Assembly (NCBI GenBank): GCA_018671205.1
Contig: JABHIC010000419.1
Coordinates: forward strand, 1 to 21,684
Direction: 5' to 3'
Length of the DNA stretch: 21,684 nucleotides
Source: Gammaproteobacteria bacterium
Lineage (GTDB): Bacteria > Pseudomonadota > Gammaproteobacteria > GCF-002020875
The position numbers were made by a program, and so were the translations under genes. Shown here piece by piece: positions 7,962-14,172 of this stretch. Each line of letters opens with the position of its first letter. The first letter of the stretch is position 1. Under the pieces are notes generated by a model. It saw nothing but the letters and a program-made list of their open reading frames with translations, searched no databases and had not been told where the DNA came from.

Positions 7962-9218
7962 TTACTGACGAATGTGTCCATCCCCCAGTACTACAAACTT
8001 TTGTGAGGTGAGCCCCTCTAGCCCAACGGGCCCACGCACGTGAATCTTATCCGTGCTGATCCCAATCTCTGCACCCAATCCATACTCAAAGCCATCGGCA
8101 AACCGGGTTGAGGCATTGACCATCACTGAGCTGGAGTCCACTTCTGCGAGAAAACGACGGGCGCGGCTGTAGCTCTCGGTCACGATAGACTCGGTATGGC
8201 CTGAACTGTGTTGGTGGATATGCTCCATTGCCTCATCAAGACCACTCACGATTCGGATCGATAGCACCGGCGCAAGATACTCCTCATCCCAATCCTCTTC
8301 GGTCGCCGCCACCACATCTGGCAAAATTTTCTCTGTTGCGGCACACCCTCTCAACTCAACGCCTTCCTGTCGGTACTGCTCTGCCAGCGGAGGCAGACAG
8401 GCCGCAGCAATTCCCTCGGCCACCAGCAACGTCTCCATCGCATTACAGACCCCATAACGGTGAGTTTTGGCGTTGTAGGCGATATCAATCGCCTTCTTCT
8501 GCTCTGCCTGATCATCGATATAGACATGACAGACCCCATTCAGATGTTTGATCACCGGAATACGGGCACTCTCAGAGATACGTTCAATCAACCCTTTTCC
8601 GCCGCGCGGGATAATCACATCCACATAGCGACTCATGGTAATCAGCTCTCCCACTGCCTCACGATCTGCCGTCTCAACGACCTGTACGGCCTGTGCAGGT
8701 AGTCCGGCATCAGCCAGCCCCTGATGGATCAACCCGGCAATCGCCTGGTTGGAGTGAAAGGCCTCTGAGCCACCGCGCAGAATCGCTGCATTCCCTGATT
8801 TTAGGCAGAGTGCGGCGGCATCAGCAGTGACATTGGGACGTGATTCATAGATGATACCAATCACCCCCAGAGGAACTCTCATCTTGCCCACCTGAATTCC
8901 GGATGGGCGATAGTTGAGATCACTCATCTCGCCAACCGGATCGGGTAGTGCGGCAATCTGACGCAGCCCTTGTGCCATTCCCTCTACTCGCGCCTGATCC
9001 AGTGCAAGGCGGTCAAGCAGCGCCGCATCCAAGCCACTCTTCTTGCCGGCATCCAGATCTTTCTGGTTCTCGGACAGCAGCAGATCCATTGACTGCACCA
9101 ATAGATCCGCTATCCGCTCCAGCGCCCGGTTCTTACGGGTCGTATCCGCGCGTACCATTGCACGAGAAGCGCTACGCGCCTGCAGACCCACCTGTTCCAT
9201 ATATTGTTTGATATCCAT
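7962..9218 (-). CDS. proA: Gamma-glutamyl phosphate reductase
   Basis: NADPH-dependent reduction of gamma-glutamyl phosphate to glutamate semialdehyde, the second step of proline synthesis. Length is 418 residues from the ATG at 9218-9216; a GTG one codon upstream (9221) is also open, and a stop lies three codons upstream of the ATG. Aldehyde dehydrogenase-superfamily landmarks: VPLGVIGIIYESRPNVT at about 117-132, AAILRGGSEA at about 145-154, IPRGGKGLI around 204-212, the catalytic cysteine in YGVCNAMETLLV near residue 258, and VDSSSVMVNASTRFADGFE near the C-terminus. The start region has only AAGAG very close to the ATG, a weak ribosome binding site. It is first in the proA-nadD-rsfS-rlmH-maf-rng-yhdP run; proB is not in the window. 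Confidence 0.96.
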   Translation of the reverse strand: MDIKQYMEQVGLQARSASRAMVRADTTRKNRALERIADLLVQSMDLLLSENQKDLDAGKKSGLDAALLDRLALDQARVEGMAQGLRQIAALPDPVGEMSDLNYRPSGIQVGKMRVPLGVIGIIYESRPNVTADAAALCLKSGNAAILRGGSEAFHSNQAIAGLIHQGLADAGLPAQAVQVVETADREAVGELITMSRYVDVIIPRGGKGLIERISESARIPVIKHLNGVCHVYIDDQAEQKKAIDIAYNAKTHRYGVCNAMETLLVAEGIAAACLPPLAEQYRQEGVELRGCAATEKILPDVVAATEEDWDEEYLAPVLSIRIVSGLDEAMEHIHQHSSGHTESIVTESYSRARRFLAEVDSSSVMVNASTRFADGFEYGLGAEIGISTDKIHVRGPVGLEGLTSQKFVVLGDGHIRQ

Positions 9219-9250
9219 CACTCTTTACATCCGTCTGATCGTTCTTTTTA

Positions 9251-9290
9251 TCATCTTATCGGTTAACCGCATAGTTGCTAGAGACTATCT
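9251..9290 (-). promoter_or_regulatory. Possible proA promoter or operator region with short inverted repeats
   Basis: The 109-base gap between the GNAT stop and the proA ATG holds, on the minus strand, a TAAGAT (-10-like, within plus 9251-9258) with only a weak -35 candidate (CTAGCA). A perfect 10-bp palindrome, CGGTTAACCG, lies at 9260-9269, next to an ATAGT/ACTAT inverted repeat (arms 9271-9275 and 9284-9288). Position and palindromes suggest control of proA, but the -35 match is poor. Confidence 0.3.
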
Positions 9291-9327
9291 GGGAAGAGAG
9301 CGCGAGACTCTGCCCCCTCATCCCCAC

Positions 9328-9912
9328 TTACTGCACCAACGGCACAATTTCACCCAGCCTTTTCCAAGCTGGCAATGTATCCAACTCATCACGAAAAAGG
9401 GCAAAGCGCAGCAGATCTTTTCGACTGCTCTGATCAACCAGAATCTCTCTCTGCAAACGACCCTCTTCATGAAGCCCAAGGTGGCGCAACAGCCGCACTA
9501 CGGCATGGTTATCTGCCACCACATGGAATACCATCTTATAGAGATTAAACTCTGAGAATGACCTGCTGATAGAAAAATGCAGTGCCTCCCAGATGCTACG
9601 CGAGTGGCGCTGAGAGAAAACAGCAGAAAACTCTGCCTTTTGGTTAATCGGGTCAACCGCTGAGAGTGCCATCAGGCCAATTGGCTGATGGTCCCCAACA
9701 CGCCTCACTAGCACCTCATACTCCACCCGGGGCTCTTTGGCTTGCTGCGAGAGGTGAACCATCACATCGGGCAGGTGTGGTGCCGTTTCTCGCAAATAGG
9801 GCTTGTAGGCGGTAAACCCGGGCCATTTCATCCACTCAAAATAGAGTTCCGCATCATGCGGTGTAAGTAGAGAGATCTCCACATACCGACCCGAGTAAAT
9901 CACCGCCGACAA
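9328..9912 (-). CDS. GNAT-family N-acetyltransferase (RimJ/RimL-like), substrate unknown
   Basis: About 194 residues with the RimJ/RimL-type layout: an N-terminal strand with SGRYVEISLLTPHDAELYFEW, a central strand QPIGLMALSAVDPINQKAEFSAVF, and the C-terminal motif YKMVFHVVADNHAVVRLLRHLGLHEEGRLQRE, with the Asn...LeuGly pattern of acetyl-CoA enzymes. The family acetylates protein N-termini, antibiotics, sugars or other amines; nothing here fixes the substrate. Odd point: the acetyl-CoA pyrophosphate loop, normally Q/R-x-x-G-x-G/A, reads QRHSRSIWEA, without the glycines, so binding may be altered or lost. The reading frame opens at a TTG (9912-9910); a GTG three codons in (9903-9901) is the alternative, and no ATG is available nearby, so the start is uncertain. 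It lies 43 bases after the putative exported protein, on the same strand. Confidence 0.75.
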   Translation of the reverse strand: MSAVIYSGRYVEISLLTPHDAELYFEWMKWPGFTAYKPYLRETAPHLPDVMVHLSQQAKEPRVEYEVLVRRVGDHQPIGLMALSAVDPINQKAEFSAVFSQRHSRSIWEALHFSISRSFSEFNLYKMVFHVVADNHAVVRLLRHLGLHEEGRLQREILVDQSSRKDLLRFALFRDELDTLPAWKRLGEIVPLVQ

Positions 9913-9955
9913 AGAGCCTGTTGTGTAACGCCCCTACACCAGCGGGCCGTCAGAG

Positions 9956-10612
9956 TTAATAGGTAGATGTTCCTGTTCCACTCAGGGAGCCTTCTCCACC
10001 ATACGAACAAGCATCTGTCTCTACTCGGGTAATATAGTCCAGATCGGAAAACTTCAATGTTCCATCCGCTCTGGCCACCATCGCCTGTAGGTAGAAGTTG
10101 TCTGAACTGCTTGTGAATTTACTCAGATCAATAGGAACTGAGAAGGTCAACACATTCTGATCCATCATTGCCGACCCCGGAGGGGCATCAAATCCAACCT
10201 CACGCTGGGTATTGACATGGACATCAAACTTGCTTAAAACCTCCAGATTCTCAAAACCTATCCTGAACGATGGGCTAATTCCCAGCAGTCCCGGATCATC
10301 CTTATCATCTGCCGCGGCAATCCAGACGGTATCCCCACTCAGAAGCCCACTCACAACCACGGTCATTTCTGTCGGCACCACATTTGTACAGCCAGAGCCC
10401 GGATGGATAATATTTGCAGAAACACCATCGAAGGTAATGGCACTATCCGTCTCTAACACGTTGATACCGGTCTCTGCCTTCTCCGACAAATAGATGGCCG
10501 AGCTGGTAGTAATCAAATCAAACGGGCTAAGCGCCGCATTCGCAGACGGGATAAAAGGCATAGAGGCCACTTTACCGGTCAATAACAGTCTGGAAAAATT
10601 CTTCTTCTTCAT
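9956..10612 (-). CDS. Unrecognised putative exported protein
   Basis: I do not recognise this protein. From the ATG at 10612-10610 it has 218 residues; AAGGAG lies eight bases upstream, a strong ribosome binding site that supports a real gene (a TTG one codon earlier is possible). The N-terminus resembles a signal peptide: KKK at 2-4, an apolar stretch RLLLTGKVASMPFIPS, and a likely cleavage after SANA near residue 26. The lysine in the middle of the apolar stretch makes it a weak one. The rest is acidic, strand-like and repeat-free (MTVVVSGLLSGDTVWIAAADD, DNFYLQAMVARADG). Two cysteines, at about 75 and 202, lie far apart and could form a disulfide after export. The C-terminus is Gly/Ser/Thr-rich (GGEGSLSGTGTS). 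No lipobox, LPXTG or PEP-CTERM motif is seen. A 507-base intergenic region with a promoter candidate precedes it and a GNAT gene follows. Confidence 0.7.
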   Translation of the reverse strand: MKKKNFSRLLLTGKVASMPFIPSANAALSPFDLITTSSAIYLSEKAETGINVLETDSAITFDGVSANIIHPGSGCTNVVPTEMTVVVSGLLSGDTVWIAAADDKDDPGLLGISPSFRIGFENLEVLSKFDVHVNTQREVGFDAPPGSAMMDQNVLTFSVPIDLSKFTSSSDNFYLQAMVARADGTLKFSDLDYITRVETDACSYGGEGSLSGTGTSTY

Positions 10613-10664
10613 CAATTATGCTCCTTACACTTGACGCTCATCACTTAATATTCAGGGTACTACA

Positions 10665-10693
10665 ATCATAGATAAATGCTAACACAACAATAA
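10665..10693 (-). promoter_or_regulatory. Candidate sigma-70 promoter for the putative exported protein
   Basis: On the minus strand, TATGAT (plus 10670-10665) is a good -10 element, 17 bases downstream of TTATTG (plus 10693-10688), a weak -35. Predicted transcription would start near 10658, about 45 bases before the ATG. The -10 and spacing are convincing; the -35 matches the consensus poorly. Confidence 0.4.
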
Positions 10694-10770
10694 ATGAACA
10701 TCTACCGAGCCCCCCACTTTTAACAACACAGTCATGGCTTCAAACGGACAACCCCACTCCTCTGCCTACT

Positions 10771-10785
10771 GCCTATTTTTTAGGC
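10771..10785. repeat. Short inverted repeat (5-bp arms, 5-base loop)
   Basis: Arms GCCTA (10771-10775) and TAGGC (10781-10785) around five T. There is no T-run after it on either strand, so it does not look like an intrinsic terminator; a protein-binding site or chance are equally possible. Confidence 0.45.
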
Positions 10786-10847
10786 AAACCGCTGAGGTGT
10801 TGTAATTTGCACATCGAGAACACTCCTACCACAAACCATTCACAGAG

Positions 10848-10856
10848 TTATCCACA
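10848..10856 (+). promoter_or_regulatory. DnaA-box consensus sequence
   Basis: TTATCCACA is a perfect match to the R1-type DnaA box. A two-mismatch relative, CCATTCACA, lies just upstream at 10836-10844 in the same orientation, and a one-mismatch copy, ATATCCACA, is at 11060-11068. A strongly AT-rich stretch separates the two outer sites. Single perfect boxes occur by chance in genomes, so function is not established. Confidence 0.45.
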
Positions 10857-11122
10857 GCTCATGTGAAGAACCTGACTTCTTCTTTTTGAACCGGAGTATT
10901 GTTAAATTTACCAATAAATCAAATTAGCTTTATTAAATAACTATCTGTTTTGCATTAACAGAATTGGTTTTTTTCATAAAACCTCACTTTATTTCTAAAC
11001 TACTGTTTTTTAATACCTCCCCCCAGAGTATCGTCAGAATCCAGCTCAATCTGCCAACAATATCCACAGCCACTAATATTCCCTCCCCATTCGGCCGGTT
11101 CACAGTTCTGCTGTAGAGGGGG

Positions 11123-12178
11123 TCAGTCCGATCCGTCGAAGAGGTCAGGGGTAAGCTCTTGAGCCTCTGTCACCGTCTGTTGCGGAGCCAAACCGAAATG
11201 GAGATAGGCGTGACGGGTCACCACACGCCCACGTGGGGTACGCATCATAAACCCCTGCTGGATCAGGTAGGGCTCCAATACATCTTCTATCGTCCCACGC
11301 TCCTCACCGATGGCGGCGGCAAGGTTATCGATACCCACTGGCCCCCCATCAAATTTCTCAATCATGCTCAGCAACAGGCGGCGATCCATCTGATCGAACC
11401 CCTTGAGGTCGACATCCAGTAGATCCAGTGCGGATTGTGCGGTCGCCTGTGTCAGTGAACCATCCCCCTTGACCTCGGAGTAGTCTCGCACCCGCCGCAA
11501 CAGCCGGTTAGCGATACGTGGGGTGCCTCGAGATCGTTTAGCGATCTCCAGCGCTCCTGCCGCATCCGCCTCTACCCCCTGAATGGCGGCAGAACGGCTG
11601 ACAATATAGGCAAGGTCAGCCTCATTGTAGAACTCCAGCCGTTGCACGATACCAAAGCGGTCACGCAATGGAGAGGTCAGGAGCCCTGCACGGGTGGTCG
11701 CCCCCACCAGGGTAAAGGAAGGCAGATCCAGCTTGATGGAGCGGGCAGCGGGCCCCTCTCCAATCATAATATCCAGCTGAAAATCCTCCATTGCCGGATA
11801 GAGCACCTCCTCCACCACAGGGCTGAGGCGGTGAATCTCATCCACAAAGAGGAGGTCATGGGGCTCCAGATTGGTCAGTAGTGCCGCCAGATCCCCCGGC
11901 TTTTCCAGCACCGGGCCAGAGGTCTGGCGCATATTGACCCCCATCTCATTGGCAATAATATGCGCCAGTGTGGTCTTGCCCAGCCCTGGCGGGCCAAAGA
12001 TCAGGGTATGGTCGAGTGACTCGTTTCTGTTGCGGGCGGCCTGGATGAAGATCTCCATCTGTTCCCGAACCCTGGGCTGCCCCCTGTACGCCTCCAGTGT
12101 TCGGGGACGAACCGTACGATCCAGGCGATCCTCCTCCGGGGTGGTCAACGGAGAGATGGTACGGGCAAGATCACTCAC
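11123..12178 (-). CDS. ruvB: Holliday junction branch-migration ATPase RuvB
   Basis: Hexameric AAA+ motor that drives branch migration with RuvA. Length 351 residues (E. coli 336). Walker A GPPGLGKT at 62-69, Walker B FVDEIH at 111-116, sensor 1 GATTRAG at 159-165, arginine finger in PLRDRFG at 170-176, and the C-terminal winged-helix part (EPYLIQQGFMMRTPRGR) that contacts DNA. The start is GTG (12178-12176), overlapping the ruvA stop TGA in a GTGA arrangement, so translation is coupled to ruvA. It is the last gene of the fmdB-aspS-nadA-yebC-ruvCAB run. The usual next genes (ybgC, tolQ) are missing. Confidence 0.98.
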   Translation of the reverse strand: MSDLARTISPLTTPEEDRLDRTVRPRTLEAYRGQPRVREQMEIFIQAARNRNESLDHTLIFGPPGLGKTTLAHIIANEMGVNMRQTSGPVLEKPGDLAALLTNLEPHDLLFVDEIHRLSPVVEEVLYPAMEDFQLDIMIGEGPAARSIKLDLPSFTLVGATTRAGLLTSPLRDRFGIVQRLEFYNEADLAYIVSRSAAIQGVEADAAGALEIAKRSRGTPRIANRLLRRVRDYSEVKGDGSLTQATAQSALDLLDVDLKGFDQMDRRLLLSMIEKFDGGPVGIDNLAAAIGEERGTIEDVLEPYLIQQGFMMRTPRGRVVTRHAYLHFGLAPQQTVTEAQELTPDLFDGSD

Positions 12179-12783
12179 AACCGTACACTCTGTTTCAGCG
12201 CCAGACGAATCAGCTCTTCACTACTATCTCCCTCCCCCTTCACTGCGTGCACCAGTCTGGAGGCCTCTTGTGGTTTATAGCCGAGTGAGATCAACGCATG
12301 AACCGCCTCACTCTCTGTATCCGCCACTACAACAGAAGCCGCACCCGTGCTCTGTTCAACCTGGGAGGAGAAGGTATCCCACTCTCCGAGTCGATCCCGC
12401 ATCTCAATAATCAGCCGCTCTGCGGTCTTTTTCCCTACCCCGGGAAGCCGCACCAGTGCGGCGCTGTTCTCCTCCAGGATACAGTGCACAAAATCATTCG
12501 CGCTCATCCCGGAGAGGATCGCCAGCGCCAGTTTGGCACCTACGCCACGCACCCGAATCAGCGCCCGAAACATCTGACGCTCACTCTCAGTAGCAAAACC
12601 GTAGAGTAGTTGTGCATCCTCCCGCACCACCAGATGAGTGTGAAGCACAACCGCCTGCCCCACCTCTGGCAGCGCATAGAAGGTGGTCATGGATGCCTCC
12701 AGCTCATAACCGACCCCATTCACATCCAGCAGCAGTTCGGGAGGTCTGCGCTCAACCACGGTTCCACTCAGGCGCCCAATCAT
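12175..12783 (-). CDS. ruvA: Holliday junction DNA-binding protein RuvA
   Basis: Tetrameric protein that clamps the four-way junction and recruits RuvB. Length 202 residues (E. coli 203). The N-terminal OB domain starts MIGRLSGTVVE and includes VREDAQLLYGF at 53-63. Two helix-hairpin-helix motifs follow: RVRGVGAKLALAIL at 77-90 and RLPGVGKKTAERLI at 112-125. The C-terminal domain III (about 155-202, ALISLGYKPQEASRLV) is the RuvB contact. The ATG overlaps the ruvC stop (ATGA) and the stop overlaps the ruvB GTG, so ruvC-ruvA-ruvB form a fully coupled set. Confidence 0.98.
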   Translation of the reverse strand: MIGRLSGTVVERRPPELLLDVNGVGYELEASMTTFYALPEVGQAVVLHTHLVVREDAQLLYGFATESERQMFRALIRVRGVGAKLALAILSGMSANDFVHCILEENSAALVRLPGVGKKTAERLIIEMRDRLGEWDTFSSQVEQSTGAASVVVADTESEAVHALISLGYKPQEASRLVHAVKGEGDSSEELIRLALKQSVRL

Positions 12784-13301
12784 CGCCAGCGTCCCCGTGT
12801 ACTCCCACTCAGGGAGAGTCCCAGTTTCTGAATGCCACTGGCATGGTGACCATGACAGATTGCACAGGCCAGGGCATCGGCCTCATCAGCCTGTGGGTTG
12901 GTTTTCAGACTCATGAGAACGCGCACCATCATCTGCACCTGCGCTTTGGCGGCATTACCACGCCCTACCACCGCCAACTTGATCTCTGCAGGGGTATATT
13001 CATAGATTTTCAGATCATGCCCCGCCGCACTACAGATGGCGGCACCACGTGCCTGCCCCAGTTTGAGTGCGGAGTCCGCATTGCGGTGCATAAAGACATT
13101 TTCAATCGCAAAATCATCTGGTTGACAGCGTTCCAACACCTCACGCACGCTCTCAAAGATGGCATGGAGGCGCTCAGGCAGGCTCTCACCACGAATTCTC
13201 AGCGCCCCACTCTCAATGTGGCGATAGACCCCTTTCTCCAGCTCGACCACACCGTAACCGGTGGTACGGGAGCCAGGATCAATACCAAGGATACGGGTCA
13301 T
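12780..13301 (-). CDS. ruvC: Holliday junction resolvase RuvC
   Basis: Dimeric endonuclease that nicks Holliday junctions symmetrically. Length 173 residues, equal to E. coli. The catalytic acidic residues are all present: D8 in GIDPGSRTTG, E67 in AIENVF, and D139 and D142 in QADEADALA. The ATG at 13301-13299 gives the invariant N-terminus MTRILGIDPGS. No Shine-Dalgarno precedes it: the leader between the yebC stop and this ATG is made of degenerate copies of a pyrimidine-rich repeat (as read on the mRNA). Initiation may rely on coupling to yebC 40 bases upstream or on an unstructured leader. It overlaps ruvA at its 3' end. Confidence 0.98.
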   Translation of the reverse strand: MTRILGIDPGSRTTGYGVVELEKGVYRHIESGALRIRGESLPERLHAIFESVREVLERCQPDDFAIENVFMHRNADSALKLGQARGAAICSAAGHDLKIYEYTPAEIKLAVVGRGNAAKAQVQMMVRVLMSLKTNPQADEADALACAICHGHHASGIQKLGLSLSGSTRGRWR

Positions 13302-13335
13302 GAGGATAGTGAGGATTACAGAAGAGGGTTACAGA
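13302..13335 (-). repeat. Degenerate short tandem repeat in the yebC-ruvC spacer
   Basis: Plus-strand copies GAGGATTACAGA (13311-13322) and GAGGGTTACAGA (13324-13335) differ by one base and are one base apart; a partial copy, GAGGATA, lies at 13302-13308. In the ruvC mRNA these read as TCTGTAAYCCTC, so they fill the position where a Shine-Dalgarno would be expected. Confidence 0.75.
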
Positions 13336-13341
13336 CGCACA

Positions 13342-14091
13342 TTATGAACCAAGCGCAGCCATCACCTCATCCGAGATATCGACATTGGAGTAGACGTTTT
13401 GCACATCATCCAGATCCTCCAGACGATCGATCATCTTGATCAGTTTCTCAACCCCCTCCTGATCCAGCTCGGTCATGGTTGAGGCGCGTTGGGTAAGTTC
13501 CGCTGATTCTGGCTCAAAACCGGCATCAACCATCGCCTGTTTTACATCAAGATAGCTCTCTACATCGGTCAACACCTCGATGGTACCATCGTCATCACTG
13601 GCAACATCCTCTGCCCCCGCCTCCAGAGCGGCGTCCATAATGGCATCCTCATCACTCCCCGTCGGATAGAGTAGTACCCCTGTCTGGGTAAAGAGGTAGG
13701 AGACCGAGCCATCCGTACCCAGGTTTCCACCATGTTTAGTGAAGGCGTGGCGTACCTCAGAGACGGTACGGTTGCGATTATCAGTCAGGCAGTCAACCAT
13801 CACCGCAACACCACCAGGGCCATACCCCTCGTAGCGGATCTCATCAAAGTTTTCGCCATCGACATCACCACTCCCACGCTTCACCGCCCGATCAATGGTG
13901 TCACGGGTCATGTTGGCCCCAAGCGCCTTATCCACTGCCGTCCGCAGACGTGGGTTGGCATTGATATCTCCTCCCCCCATCTTAGCCGATACGGTGATCT
14001 CACGGATCAGTTTGGTGAAAATTTTTCCACGTTTGGCATCCTGCGCACCTTTGCGGTGCTGGATGTTGTGCCATTTACTGTGTCCTGCCAT
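13342..14091 (-). CDS. yebC: YebC/TACO1-family translation or transcription factor
   Basis: Length 249 residues (E. coli YebC 246). The hallmark N-terminus MAGHSKWHNIQHRKGAQDAKRG is complete, followed by IFTKLIREITVSAKMGGGD, YEGYGPGGVAVMVDCLTDN and GNLGTDGSVSYLF, the standard three-domain fold. The family was described as transcriptional regulators; more recent work on relatives (YebC2, TACO1) points to relief of ribosome stalling at polyproline and similar stretches. The ATG at 14091-14089 has AGGA about 12 bases upstream. The gene sits directly before ruvC as in most gammaproteobacteria. An 81-base spacer separates it from nadA and could hold a secondary promoter, but I see no strong one. 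Confidence 0.96.
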   Translation of the reverse strand: MAGHSKWHNIQHRKGAQDAKRGKIFTKLIREITVSAKMGGGDINANPRLRTAVDKALGANMTRDTIDRAVKRGSGDVDGENFDEIRYEGYGPGGVAVMVDCLTDNRNRTVSEVRHAFTKHGGNLGTDGSVSYLFTQTGVLLYPTGSDEDAIMDAALEAGAEDVASDDDGTIEVLTDVESYLDVKQAMVDAGFEPESAELTQRASTMTELDQEGVEKLIKMIDRLEDLDDVQNVYSNVDISDEVMAALGS

Positions 14092-14172
14092 ATTTCTGCT
14101 TTCCTAAATTTATGACCGTTTTTCCCTGAAACTCAGTCACTGTTCATTTGTAAGTGGTGGGAACTTTATTTT

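Larger units (their letters stand above)
10616..11122. other. 507-base intergenic region, AT-rich core, no gene seen
   Basis: Between the ruvB stop and the start of the putative exported protein. No open frame with coding character, tRNA or recognisable small RNA was found. It holds an AT-rich core (22 G/C in 10901-11000 by my count), a perfect DnaA-box consensus at 10848-10856 with near matches nearby, and an inverted repeat with arms GCCTA/TAGGC at 10771-10785. A second inverted repeat has arms GGTTTT/AAAACC at 10966-10983, and a promoter candidate lies close to the exported-protein gene. No clear intrinsic terminator for ruvB is seen. This is where gene order departs from the common ruvB-ybgC-tolQ arrangement. 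Confidence 0.8.

Noticed and set aside
10771..10785. Intrinsic terminator of the ruv operon
   Set aside because: The five-base stem has no T-run after it on either strand, and it lies more than 300 bases past the ruvB stop.
10616..11122. A true chromosomal replication origin
   Set aside because: Only one perfect DnaA box and no dnaA, dnaN, gyrB or mnmG neighbours; kept only as a low-confidence finding about DnaA-box-like sites.
12612..13439. A 275-codon plus-strand open frame opposite ruvA, ruvC and the end of yebC
   Set aside because: It is antisense to three well-conserved genes with intact catalytic residues; its translation is His/Pro/Arg-rich with no recognisable domain, as expected of a mirror frame of GC-rich codons.
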